From NCBI GenBank assembly GCA_030686995.1, contig CM060704.1, positions 173,845,718-173,909,717 of the forward strand: DNA of 64,000 nt, in the 5' to 3' direction. Positions 45,611 through 56,633 of the stretch are shown here, piece by piece. The notes beneath the pieces were generated by a model. That model had not been told where the DNA came from. It saw only the letters and a program-made list of their open reading frames with translations, and made no database searches. Numbering within the stretch: position 1 is the stretch's first letter; the number at the start of each line of letters is the position of its first letter. The DNA is from Artemisia argyi. Its lineage: Eukaryota > Streptophyta > Magnoliopsida > Asterales > Asteraceae. The position numbers and the translations under genes are program-made.

Positions 45611-46964
45611 CGAAGATGTTCCTATTGCTCGTGAGTTTCCTGAAGTCTTTCCGGAAGATTTACCCGGACTACCACCAAATCGTCAAATAGAATTCAGAAT
45701 TGATTTAATACCAGGAGCGGCGCCAGTTGCCCGTGCACCATACCGGCTAGCACCTTCAGAGATGCAAGAGCTATCAAATCAATTACAAGAACTTTCGGAC
45801 AAGGGATTTATTCGACCCAGTTCCTCACCTTGGGGAGCTCCAATTTTATTCGTGAAAAAGAAAGATGGGTCATTACGAATGTGTATTGACTATCGTGAAC
45901 TAAACAAATTAACCATAAAGAACCGATACCCACTACCAAGAATTTATGATTTATTCGATCAATTACAAGGTTCAACCTATTACTCAAAAATTGACCTACG
46001 GTCAGGTTACCATCAAGTTAGAGTTCGTGATGAAGACATTCCAAAAACAGCCTTTAGGACACGATATGGTCACCATGAATTCTAAGTGATGCCATTTGGG
46101 TTAACTAATGCACCGGCAGTATTCATGGATCTCATGAATCGAGTGTGTAAGCCATACTTGGACAAATTCGTGATCGTATTCATAGACGACATTCTCATAT
46201 ATTCCAAAAACGAAGAGGAACACAAAGAACACCTGAGAACAATTTTAGGATTACTCAAGGAAGAGAAATTGTATGCAAAGTTTTCCAAATGTGAATTTTG
46301 GATTCAATCAGTACAATTCCTTGGGCATGTGATTGACAAGACCGGTTTACATGTCGATCCCGCTAAGATTGAAGCTATCAAATATTGGCCAACACCTACG
46401 ACACCTACAAAAATTCGTCAATTTCTGGGTCTAGCCGGGTATTACCGAAGGTTTATTGAAGGATTTTCCTTAATAGCAAAATCTTTGACTAAGCTAACTC
46501 AGAAAAACAAGAAATACGTGTGGGATGAAAACGAAGAAAAAGCTTTCCAAACCCTCAAACAGAAACTTTGTAGTGCTCCTATCCTAGCATTGCCAGATGG
46601 GATAGAAGATTTTGTAGTCTATTGTGATGCATCGCACCAAGGTTTAGGTGCCGTGTTGATGCAACGTGATAAAGTCATGGCTTATGCATCAAGACAACTC
46701 AAGGTTCATGAGGAAAATTACACCACTCATGACTTAGAGTTAGGAGCTGTGGTCTTTGCACTAAAAATCTGGAGACACTATCTATACGGTACTAGATGTA
46801 CTGTGTACACCGATCATAAAAGTCTACAACATATTTTGAACCAAAAAGAACTAAACATGAGACAACGTCGTTGGGTGGAATCACTAAGTGATTATGATTG
46901 CGACATTCGTTACCACCCAGGAAAGGCAAACGTAGTAGCCGACGCCCTGAGCCGAAAGGAATAG
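45611..46964 (+). pseudogene. pol: reverse transcriptase and RNase H, two stop codons
   Basis: RT motifs appear in order: [65 protein letters not shown] and the catalytic FIDDIL (46179-46193). RNase H follows with [23 protein letters not shown] and the YTDHKSLQ motif, ending [11 protein letters not shown]. An in-frame TAA at 46083-46085 splits RT just before MPFGL. A TAG at 46962-46964 separates RNase H from integrase. The motifs themselves are intact. Confidence 0.9.
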
Positions 46965-48300
46965 GTTAAACCACTACGAGTCCGAGCCTTAGTTTTAACC
47001 ATAAATTCAAACTTTCCTACTAAAATCCTTCACGCTCAAGCAGAGGCGGTGAAACAAGAAGACATCCAAAAGGAAAAGTTGGATGGCATGATACAGAAGA
47101 AATTCGAAACCCGTTCAGATGGAACTCTATGCTTCCAAGGTCGAAGTTGGTTACCACTTTATGGTGGCCTACGAGACTTGATCATGCATGAATCTCACAA
47201 GTCCAAATACTCCATACATCCAGGATCTGATAAGATGTATCATGATCTTAAACTACTCTATTGGTGGCCGAACATGAAGGCCGATATTGCAACATACGTT
47301 AGCAAATGTCTTACATGTTCCAAGGTAAAAGCCAAACATCAAAAACCATCCGGTCCATTGCAACAACCAGAGATTCCTATGTGGAAATGGGAAAGAATTA
47401 CTATGGACTTCATTACCAAGCTCCCAAAGATATCAAGCGGTTATTACTCCATCTGGGTCATAGTTGATCGTCTCACAAAATCCGCACACTTTATACCAAT
47501 CAAAGAGACTTACAAAATGGAACAACTAACTCGACTGTACGTCAAAGAAATAGTCTCAAGACATGGTGCACCGATATCCATCATATCTGACCGAGATGGT
47601 AGATTTACTTCCAATTTCTGGCAGTCACTCTAGGACGCCTTTGGAACAAATCTAGACATGAGTACAGCGTACCATCCTCAGACCGATGGTCAGAGTGAAC
47701 GAACCATTCAAACACTTGAAGACATGCTTCGAGCTTGCATAATAGACTTTGGAAAAGGATGGGATAATCATCTACCATTAGTCGAATTTTCCTACAACAA
47801 CAACTATCATACAAGTATTAAAGCAGCTCCATTTGAAGCACTTTACAGTGGAAAGTGTCGTTCACCTGCTTGTTGGGCTGAAGTAGGAGAAGTTCAACTC
47901 ACTGGACCAGAACTCATTCGAGAAACAACAGATAAGATTGTACAAATCAAAAGTCAACTACAAACCGCAAGAGATCGACAGAAAAGTTATGCCGACACAC
48001 GACGCAGACCCCTAGAATTCCAAGTCGGAGATAGGGTTATGCTAAAGGTATCGCCTTGGAAAGGCTTGATACGATTCGGTAAACGAGGAAAACTAAACCC
48101 AAGATACATCAGACCATTCAAAATCCTAGCCAGGGTTGGCCCTGTGGCGTACAGACTTGAGCTTCCATCAGAACTCAGTAGTGTACACCCCACTTTCCAT
48201 GTATCTAACCTAAAGAAATGCTTGTCAGATGAATCACTCGTGATTCCACTCGATGAAATTCAACTCAATGACGATCTACAATTTATCGAGGAACTCGTAG
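46965..48300 (+). pseudogene. pol: integrase, one internal stop
   Basis: A zinc-binding HHCC region ([20 protein letters not shown]) is followed by the catalytic core with DDE residues: D in [10 protein letters not shown] in SDRDGRF, and E in [13 protein letters not shown] at 47631-47633 interrupts the frame between the second D and the E. The GPY/F-like module [18 protein letters not shown] follows. Integrase joins element DNA to the host; here it is inactivated by the stop. Confidence 0.9.
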
Positions 48301-48458
48301 AAATCATGCACCGAGAGGTCAAACAACTCAAGCAAAGTCGTATTCCAATTGTCAAAGTTCGTTAGAACTCACGACGTGGTCCTGAATACACATGGGAACG
48401 AGAGGACCAGATACGTAAGAAATACCCACATCTTTTTACCAACGAAAATTCGACTCCC
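48301..48458 (+). pseudogene. Chromodomain-like C-terminus of pol and shortened 3' junction
   Basis: The frame continues [16 protein letters not shown], has a TAG at 48363-48365 where the family has tryptophan, and goes on RRGPEYTWEREDQ and KKYPHLF. This is the group-II chromodomain-like tail of Tekay-type elements, which helps steer integration to chromatin. After it the expected hairpin and purine tract are missing and the LTR begins almost at once, so the 3' junction looks deleted. Confidence 0.75.
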
Positions 48459-51400
48459 AACACAATTTGCAATTTCAGGTTAATTCGCAATTTCAGGTTA
48501 ATTACTATTCTCGGAAAATTTCACTATTCACTTTTACTATTCATTTTTACTATTCATTTTTACGATTTATTTTCCCGAAAGTTGATTTTTGTTTCTTGGC
48601 CTCGAGTGATAAATCATTTCCATGGCAAATTAGAAGTTTGACACTCGTCAGATCATTTTCATGAAAGTTAATAAGGAATTACACGTTTTAGGGTAAAACG
48701 TCAATCAAAAATTCTACGCACAACGAAACACGACCGCGTTAATTTTCCCCGTATCAGAAAAATGTTTGATACACTCATCATTTATTTGAGAATAAATCAT
48801 GACTGTGAAAAACATGACCAAATAAACATCGGCCGTGAAAAACTAGAATTTTCAGTTTTAAGCATTTTTACTCAGCCGTAACCTGAGCCTATACCTGCAC
48901 CACATTTCTAAGATGATTTGATTTTTCACATTTTTAGAATAAGTCAACATATTTTTCCCTCCTCCTTTGACCAAAAATCATTCCTTGATTTTATAAGTCA
49001 TTCCTTGATTTTTAGGCTTACGGTTTGATGTCTAAAAGACATTTAATACCAACCGACACTAGACTGAGCCCAGTCTAGACATTATAAGTCATTTTAATTC
49101 ATTTATATCCTATTAGAAAAGTAACATTTTACTTTTTTCAATTTTTCACAATATTCGTACATTTTACGTATTACGCGTTTTAGACCCGTGTTTCCAGTTT
49201 TAGCAGGGTTTTACCACCCCAATGGAACCTATCACTCATTTTATATTTTATTATGGAGTGTCATGACATGTTTAACCATACTTTCAAGTTCCATATTTTT
49301 ACGACACCCGGTTTTACGTTTTGAAGCTTAATCATTTACGGTTGGCATTTCCCGGAGTCAAAACTCATCCAAATACTTAGGATAATAGCAAGCAAGGCAC
49401 ACCTCACCCCCTAGCTTGTGTGAACCGCCAATAGGGGGGGGGAGTCACCCCATGGTGTGGCTTGATCTTGTACAAAGTGTCTTGGATGAGTTACATGTGT
49501 TGAAGCTTGTTAAGAAAGCTTTGACTAGTCATGAAATGTAACCTCCTCATGGACCTATAAATACCCCCCTCCCCCCCTTTGTGCCGTCCATCAACACACC
49601 CCAAAACACTCCACACTTAGCTTTAATTCTTCTAATTTCAAGCAAGGTTCAAGTACTTCTTCAAGATAGAAACCCTAGTTTCTTTTAGGTAATCAAAACA
49701 CTTCTAAAACCTCATATACTTTGGTGATTTCTCTTGAGTTTGAATCCACTCAAGTCACCTCAACTTTCATCATCTATCTTTCAAGAATACAAGAGTAGAA
49801 AGATTGCATGAAGTGAAGTGGGTTGAAGCTAAAGTCTATCAAAGTCCTTTTCCTTACATGCTATTTACCTTTCTTATTTGAAAGCCAAAAGTTATAAGCC
49901 AAACCCTAACATGCTTCTTGTTAAATATCATAATCATGTTATTTACATATCATTTATGCTATATTATCTCTTGTATTCATGTCCATGATGTATAAAGATG
50001 AGTAAAACAAGTTATTGTATATGATTGTTAAGACAAGTTATTTAAACAAGTAAACTAGTGATTTTCTTGGTGAAACCTGATCAAAATGGTAAAATTTTGA
50101 TATTGGATTATTACATATTGTAATAGAGGACCTAACAAGGAAACCATAGCAATTTGAACCACCTAAAACGAGTATACGAGTCAAAAGTTATGACCATTTG
50201 AAGTTACCAAAACTTTGCGGCAAAGCTGCCAAATAGCTTCTGTTACAGAAACATAAAACACGCAAAAAGAGGTCTTTCTGGTCCGTTTCATGAAAAAGTT
50301 AAAGCACGAAAGTTGTCCGGAATCACGTTTTCTTCAAAAACTCAGGTGCACGTCTCCAGAAAATCAATAACGAATGAGATTTTTCTCAGTTTCTTAACAG
50401 CTATTTACATATATATAAGTCACTATATATTGGTTATGTTTTAATAAGAACAAGAGGTCTTATGACCTAGAATCAAGACCACAACCATGGCTAGAGCCAA
50501 GGTTGAGTCTCAAGACCATGGAACAATGACCAAAGGTCATGGCAAGGCCATGACTAAATGACCATAGAAGCTTACTTAGGCGATAACATGAACTAAAAGT
50601 TGGCGATAACTTGAACAAACAATTTGGATCTACTTCATCTAAAAGAACCATGAGATATTACAAAGAAAAATGGTCATACAAGTTATAAGAAACTTACCCT
50701 AATAACAATCTTCATGTAATAATAAACTTTCCTAAGTTTATTCAAATATAATGTAATTTTTCGGATCAAAACTTATATATATATACTTTATCAACTACTA
50801 CAATAGTAGGGAGCCTCATGTGAGGAGTTCATTATGTAAGCCGTCGAGATGAGTTGTGGATTTACGAATTAAAGTGTCCTGGCTCCTTGAACGTTTACTA
50901 ACATGACTTCTGAATTATGTCGGCCCGAACGGTAGTAAACGATATATAAAACATACATGTTTCATGAATCATTTCTTTCAAAGACTTACACTATACATCA
51001 TACCACATCATGGACTAAATGCAAGATATATATATAGGCACATCTTCATATTCATTACTCAAATCCTAAGTCGCAACATTCTATTATAGGTTGCTCGTAG
51101 AAACCTTCACGATCCAACCATTACCTTCATTACTTGCTATCTTACTTAAGGTGAGTTCATAGCCCCACTTTACATTACTTCAATGTTTTACAAACCCTTG
51201 GGGGGAATACATGCTATTTTATACCGAACACAATGCTTTGAAACTGTATGCTGCCTGATTGTTTTATTATTACTAAGTACCTTCCTTACCAATCCTAGGC
51301 CCCATATCATGAACCATTTAATCACTAGTATTAGTGAGCGCAATTATTGTGAATAGGCCTATTGGGATTGACGAATCCCATTTGTTTGAGCAGATTAGTT

Positions 51401-51938
51401 CAAACGAATGAACTATATTTGAAACATAAGTATGACGGCAAAGTACTTACCGGGGCAACAAAACCGCCGATTGATATTGGTACCCGTTAACGTATTGGTT
51501 GCATGAGCTTAGTAAATAATAATAACTGTTTTGTTTTCCAACATAAGTATGAATCTAATTAACTCATACTACCAACATATTGTGTTCAACCGTTAAACAA
51601 ACTCTATGAATATCACTCAACCTTTGTGTTGACCTCTTAAGCATGTATTTCAGGTCCATGATAATCAAGAATGGAGCGGAAGGGCACGTACTAAAGGAAG
51701 AAGGCTATAAACTACTATGTCGTTCGATAAAACATCAAAAGACTTTATATTGATGTATTTTGAAACATGGAACCTTTTCGGGACCTAACTATGTAAACTC
51801 TGATATGTTTGAATAAATTCGAATGATAACTCTTTTTAATACGACTCGGTTAGAGATCGTTTTCTATTATTATGATTGTTGTGCCGTCGAGTAACACCCA
51901 AGTTGAATTCCGCTGCATCATGAATTGGGGGTGTTACA
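48459..51938 (+). repeat. 3' LTR of the chromovirus, 5' edge rearranged
   Basis: It matches 38789-42279 over nearly its whole length and ends GGGGGTGTTACA with the canonical CA. At its left edge there is no TG, and a segment with GCAATTTCAGGTTAATT is present twice (48469-48503), so the exact start is uncertain. Confidence 0.88.
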
Positions 51939-51943
51939 GTAGA

Positions 51944-52211
51944 GGAGATAATTTAATAATGGAGGAGGAGGAGGTGCACAGTGGTGCGAGTGTCGGAGCT
52001 GTGGTGGTGTGGTGAACAGGTGGTGTGGTGAGCTGTGGTGGAGGTGGTATAATGTGGTTGGGGTGAAGGTGGTATAATGTGGAGGAGTGGTGGAGGTGAT
52101 GGAGATGTAATCGCCGGCGAGAGGGGGTGATGAAATAGCGATGGTTTATTTTTATTTTCTAAGTTATGAGAAATAATTGACCAGATCTGGTTTTGGTATT
52201 GCTTTTTATTA
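51944..52211. other. CACTA internal sequence, GGTGG-rich, no gene
   Basis: A GGTGGTG/GGAGG-rich stretch without a recognisable open frame, directly after the chromovirus target duplication. Confidence 0.4.
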
Positions 52212-52380
52212 TCCCGTCGACATGTCGACGGGAATAGAAAGGAATTTTTTTATATTATTAATATTCCCGTCGACATGTCGACGGTAATATTATGTTATTT
52301 TGTCGTTTGCGTTTGGCGGGACGTATTAAATTTTCACGAAAATTTTGGCGGTTTTATTCCCGTCGACATGTCAACGGGAA
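52212..52380. repeat. GTCGAC palindromes, interior cluster
   Basis: Three copies: TCCCGTCGACATGTCGACGG at 52212-52233, a second at about 52264-52288, and a variant with GTCAAC at about 52356-52380. Confidence 0.85.
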
Positions 52381-52757
52381 AATAACTTTTATTAAAAAAC
52401 TTTATTTATAATAAATACTTTTATAAAATTACTTTATTATAAATACTTTTATAAAATTACTTTAATATAATTAAAAAAATTTATTTATTATAAATACTTT
52501 TATAAAATATTAAAAAATAAGTTTTATAAAATTAATAAACTAAATTTATATAATTAAAAAAAATTATTTATTATAAATACTTTTATAAAATTAAAAAATA
52601 TATATATATTTAATTAAAAAATATATATATAAATACTTATATTATAATTAAAAAAATCATTTATTAAAATATAAAATAAATAATAATTAGAATATCACAA
52701 AATACTAAATCCCAACCATTAGATAACCTCGAGATCACAACCGGTAAAAATTCAAGT
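52381..52757. other. AT-rich stretch with repeated ACTTTTATAAAATTA
   Basis: The phrase TAAATACTTTTATAAAATTA recurs several times in varied form. I see no gene. Confidence 0.5.
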
Positions 52758-53430
52758 CGAGATGCTATGGTTATACATGAGATGTAATGGTTATACATGA
52801 GATGTTAAACGAACGAGTCGAGATGCAATGGTTATACATGAGATGTTAAACGAACGAGTCGAGATGCAATGGTTATACATGAGATGTTAAACGAACGAGT
52901 CGAGATGCTATGGTTATACATGAGATGTTAAACGAACGAGTCGAGATGCAATGGTTATACATGAGATGTTAGACGAACGAGTCGAGATGCTATGGTTATA
53001 CATGAGATGTTAAACGAACGAGTCGAGATGCAATGGTTATACATGAGATGTTAAACGAACGAGTCGAGATGCTATGGTTATACATGAGATGTTAAACGAA
53101 CGAGTCGAGATGCAATGGTTATACATGAGATGTTAAACGAACGAGTCGAGATGCTATAGTTATACATGAGATGTAAAACGAACGATTCGAGATGCAATGG
53201 TTATACATGACATGTTAAACGAATGAGTCGAGATGCTATGGTTATACATGAGATGTTAAACGAACGAGTCGAGATGCAATGGTTATACATGAGATGTTAA
53301 ACAAACGAGTCGAGATGCTATGGTTATACATGAGATATTAAATGAACGAGTCGAGATGCAATGGTTATACATGAGATGTTAAACGAACGTGTCGAGATGC
53401 TATGGTTATACATGAGATGCAATGGTTTTA
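52758..53430. repeat. Minisatellite of 41-bp units with alternating A/T, about 16 copies
   Basis: Each unit starts CGAGATGC and contains GGTTATACATGAGATG and AACGAACGAGT. Units alternate between TGCAATGG and TGCTATGG almost regularly, giving an 82-bp higher-order repeat. The first and last units are partial. Confidence 0.92.
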
Positions 53431-53470
53431 CCTAACAACTTTTTTTCTACCTAACACCTTATCCTCACAA

Positions 53471-53476
53471 TATAAA
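53471..53476 (+). promoter_or_regulatory. TATA box upstream of the GRF-like gene
   Basis: TATAAA followed by an ACAC run and a CT-rich leader (53485-53535) typical of plant 5' untranslated regions, about 205 bases upstream of the ATG at 53682. Confidence 0.5.
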
Positions 53477-53681
53477 CACACACACACACACATACTCATC
53501 TCACTATATCTCTCTCTCTCTATCTCTCTCTAGCAGTTTCTGTTTTCTGGCGACACCAGCATTTTTCGGCCGCCGGAATCTTTTTCTGGCCACCACCTTT
53601 TATCACCTCAACTTGTAGATCGGGCCACCCTGGTCACGATTCAACCACTCAACCTCACAACCACAAACATACACTGTTATC

Positions 53682-54212
53682 ATGGTGAAGAAGATGGCAG
53701 AATTTGAAGCTTTTCCTTGTCCTTGTGAACGAGGAGACGTGATTCTGCGAGAACCGTGTAAATCTTACTCCCGTGGTAAACTATGCGTGTCCTTTCTCGC
53801 AGGTGAACAATTACATATTTTTTCGTGTATTATATAAATAATTTGGTTAGTTATTAAAAATAATAGTTTTTACTCTTTAACAGCCTGGGACAGAAGACCA
53901 TGGATGTAATTTTTTTTATGGAAGGAGGAACGACTCGCCAAAATGATGATCGGTTCTCTGGGAGCTTCAACATCAAGTGGTTCTGGATCTGCTCCAAAAA
54001 GGTGCTCAAACTGTCATGAAAAAAATATTAGAATAAACATGCTAGAGGCACAAAAACAGGTGTTGGAGGCAAAAAAACAGGTGCTAGAGACAAAATTAAG
54101 TGTGCTGGAGGCAAAACTTGACATGGCAACGTATCCCAACCACGACCACGCATGTCAGTCGGATGCAATACTCCGTGACCTTTTAGGTGACATGGATAAA
54201 TTTCATATGTAG
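53682..54212 (+). pseudogene. GRF-zinc-finger-like gene with C-terminal heptad coiled coil, decayed
   Basis: Exon 1 (53682-53802) reads FPCPCERGDVILREPCKSY and ends AG|GTGAAC. The intron is 53803-53883, ending TTTAACAG. Exon 2 has FFLWKEERLAKMM, resembling the C-terminal half of GRF-type zinc fingers, then SAPKRCSNCHEK and four consecutive heptads of the type VLEAKKQ, ending at TAG 54210-54212. In the frame set by this splice, a stop occurs at 53907-53909. The neighbouring frame reads HGCNFF up to an eight-T run, after which the first frame fits, so an indel in the T run probably broke the gene. It lies inside the CACTA, on the strand opposite to its transposase. The GRF assignment is tentative because the exon-1 cysteines fit loosely. 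Confidence 0.45.
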
Positions 54213-54595
54213 TACTGTTATCGTTGTTGTTGCTATTGTTTGCTGTTGTTGTTGTTGTTGATGTTATTCATGTTTAATAAAATGTTGTTGTTGTTGTTTA
54301 ATAAAATGTTGTTGTTGTGGTAACTGATGTTGAACGTCCTTTATATTTTAAATTTGTACGCACAAATAATAGAACTGAAGGAGCAATAATTATCAAACAC
54401 AGAGGCAAACTGTTTATTTAAAACAAGCAAGAGTTCTTAACCACATGCATTTTCATACAGACTCAAACTAAACAACTCGACAACCAAACTAAACAACTCA
54501 AGAACCAAAGGAAACAACTCAAACTAAACAACTCGACAACCAAACGAAACAACTCAAACTAAACAACTCGACTACCAAACTAAACAACTCGACAA

Positions 54596-55045
54596 CTAAA
54601 ACAACAGATCAAACGAAACAACCCGTTTATTTTTTTTGCGGCTACTTCCCGCTTTACTCGAACTCGCACCGTCTTTTCCCTTCCTTGCTCTCATTTCCTT
54701 GATATGTGCAAACGTAGCTTCAAGATTTGTGACCCTATTTCCCAGATTATCAAGTTTGGTTTCCAACGTACTTTCAGCTTCGTCGTCACCTCCAACAGCA
54801 ACAACTTGAGCTTCAGCAGCAGCTTGAGCTTCAGCAGCATCTAGCTCGTCCATGTACTCTTTGTAGTACGACTTTTTCCTACACCATTCGATAATCTTGT
54901 CTCTCATCCACGGTTCAACGTTCTTAAAAGAACCATATTCCTCATAAACTGCATGACCAAAAGTTAACATAACTTCATTAAAGAGGAGCTCGTGTGACAA
55001 GATTTTTGAGTACTCCTCTTCAACTGTGCAACCACGCCAAGTCAT
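54596..55045 (-). CDS. Unrecognised 149-residue coiled-coil protein near the CACTA 5' end
   Basis: An ATG at 55045 starts MTWRGCTVEEEYSKILSHE. The frame reads on through WMRDKIIEWCRKKSYYKEY, an alanine/glutamate-rich AAEAQAAAEAQ stretch, a coiled-coil-like LETKLDNLGNRVTNLEATF, and a basic, serine-rich tail that could be a nuclear-localisation signal. The open frame extends further upstream into the palindromes but the leader there (PSTCRR) is repeat-derived, so I chose the inner ATG. A TATATATAGG-like box on the minus strand lies about 75 bases upstream. No family recognised. As the first gene inside the 5' end of the CACTA, on the transposase strand, it could be an accessory protein (inference). 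Confidence 0.5.
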   Translation of the reverse strand: MTWRGCTVEEEYSKILSHELLFNEVMLTFGHAVYEEYGSFKNVEPWMRDKIIEWCRKKSYYKEYMDELDAAEAQAAAEAQVVAVGGDDEAESTLETKLDNLGNRVTNLEATFAHIKEMRARKGKDGASSSKAGSSRKKNKRVVSFDLLF

Positions 55046-55193
55046 GTGTGTCTTGTAAGAATTGACGATTGAATTATTTGTGAGATGTGTAAAATGAGAC
55101 GGAAATAATTTTGTGAGAATGTATATATAGGTAAAAAAATGAGACGGGAATGTATTTGTGAGGATATATATAGCCTCATTTTTGAAGATATAT

Positions 55194-55541
55194 CCCCGTC
55201 GACATGTCGACGGGAAAAAGAACGCGGGAAAAATCCCGCCCAATATTTTACCCATTTATTAAAAATATTTATAATTAGTAATATACTCCCGTCGACATGT
55301 CGACGGGAATCTCAAAACAAAATAATTATTATGCTTAATCACACGTTAATTGTGGGAAAAACGTTATTAATATATTCCCGTCGACAAGTCGACGGGAATA
55401 TATTAGCGGGTAAATTTCGCGCCCAACTTTGGTGAATTATTGGAAAATACGATTATGAAAAATTCAACGCAGTGGGGCTCGGTCAAGCGGTTTTTTTGGC
55501 GTTTTCTGCCTTATGCCGTCGACATACTGTCGACGGGAAAA
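55194..55541. repeat. Subterminal GTCGAC palindromes, right end of the CACTA
   Basis: Copies at about 55194-55214, 55286-55309 and 55373-55400 (GTCGACAAGTCGAC variant), plus an interrupted one (GTCGACATACTGTCGAC) at about 55516-55538, mirroring the array at the left end. Confidence 0.85.
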
Positions 55542-55577
55542 CCCTCGACGCCTGTTCTCCTTATCCTTGTAGTGTTA
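55542..55577 (-). repeat. CACTA 5' terminus and target duplication TTA
   Basis: On the minus strand CACTACAAGGATAAGGAG starts at 55574. TTA follows at 55575-55577, matching 704-706. Confidence 0.8.
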
Positions 55578-55904
55578 GTAATAACATGACAATAATTTTG
55601 TTAATTGAACTACTGATATATCATAATTGGAAAGAGATGAACTAACCTAGCTAATGGTTACGATAAGACGGTGATACAGCGGCAATACGGCGGAGAGAAA
55701 ACTAGAGGTGAAAGTCTGTTAATGCATATGGTTGGGTAGGCGTTATGGTGGTTCTTGGCAATGGTAGTTAGTTTTGGTTCTTGGCAATGGTAGTTAGTTG
55801 GCAATGGTAGTTAGTTGTGGTTAACATTAATGGATGTTTGTTTGGGTTTGGGAGGGAAGCGGATGTAATTGTACTTTTTGGATGTCTATCGTGTTTGACT
55901 AGGG
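55578..55904. other. Right flank of the CACTA with GGCAATGGTAGTTAGTT tandem repeats
   Basis: A phrase with TTCTTGGCAATGGTAGTTAG is present twice, and its second half a third time, in about 55750-55815. No gene seen. Confidence 0.55.
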
Positions 55905-56107
55905 GGACTTTGTTTAAGCGGGCTTATTAGCTTATTTTATTTCAACTTATATTTCATAAGCTCAAATTTACCAGCTTATTTTGGGACCTCATGGGCTTAT
56001 ATGATTTTATTATATTAAGCTTATATAAGCCCACAAAGTCTCCAAATAAATATAAGCCGAAATAGAATAACCTTATAAGCCCACAAATAAGCTTAAACAA
56101 ACACCCC
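55905..56107. mobile_element. Probable hAT-type MITE rich in GCTTAT/ATAAGC
   Basis: About 200 bases between two CTAGGG hexamers (55899-55904, 56108-56113). The ends are inverted: GGACTTTGTTTAAGC on the left and, on the other strand, GGGGTGTTTGTTTAAGC on the right. The interior consists of repeated AGCTTAT and GGGCTTATA in both directions. The terminus and short duplication fit a hAT-like MITE; the family is not certain. Confidence 0.5.
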
Positions 56108-56113
56108 CTAGGG

Positions 56114-56396
56114 CTCCGGCTCATCTTCACTTTGCTAATGCTTCAGTTCTTTAAGACGTTTGGGTGAAACGAGCCGATTTGCACGACACGTTAAAACTCG
56201 AGACCAGTTCGATTCGAATAGAGCTCGTTTATTAAACAAGCCGAGTTAAATGAGTTTTTACATTTTTTATAAATAAATTCTTATATCATATATTTGTGGG
56301 TAAAGACTTTTTTAGTATTTTACATTTTTTATAAACCATAACTATCATAAAAAGGAAAAATCAAACCTATGAACAACTAGTAAAAACACATCTAAC
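56114..56396. other. Intergenic stretch, nothing assigned
   Basis: AT-rich, with no recognisable gene or repeat. Confidence 0.4.
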
Positions 56397-56633
56397 TTAA
56401 CCACGAAGATTAATATCAAACGATTTAGCATAAGCCATTTGATCTTCGGTATGCCCAAGAGAATCGAAATCAGCATCATCATACGGGTCATCTTCGTAGG
56501 TCTCTTTCCAATGTTCGTGCAGACTAGACTCCCCAACTCCAATACCACTAGTAGACGCTTTATTAACCTTTGGATTAGATGTCATAAAGTTCGCAGTATC
56601 ATTATACACCTCATCCTCTTCGCTATCAGTATC
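56397..56633 (-). pseudogene. 3' part of a LINE-ORF1-like gene, split by an LTR element
   Basis: The minus strand from the insertion site reads DSEEDEVYNDTANFMT, SSLHEHWKETYEDDPYDD and TEDQMAYAKSFDINLRG, then a TAA at 56397-56399. The acidic region and the AKSFDINLRG end resemble C-termini of zinc-knuckle (DUF4283-type) ORF1 proteins of plant L1 retrotransposons; this is from memory and tentative. The reading continues on the far side of the 56634-63052 element. Confidence 0.5.

Larger units (their letters stand above)
38789..51938 (+). mobile_element. Ty3/gypsy chromovirus-type LTR retrotransposon (Tekay/Del-like), defective
   Basis: LTRs of about 3.49 kb (38789-42279 and about 48459-51938) are flanked by the target duplication GTAGA (38784-38788, 51939-51943). 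Domain order is extra ORF, gag, zinc knuckles, protease, reverse transcriptase, RNase H, integrase, chromodomain-like tail. Integrase after RNase H, the tail and the tRNA-Met primer site place it among chromoviruses. All of pol lies in one frame. It is broken by one frameshift within gag and stops at 46083, 46962, 47631 and 48363, so it cannot move itself. It sits in the CACTA upstream of the truncated TNP2 gene. Confidence 0.92.
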
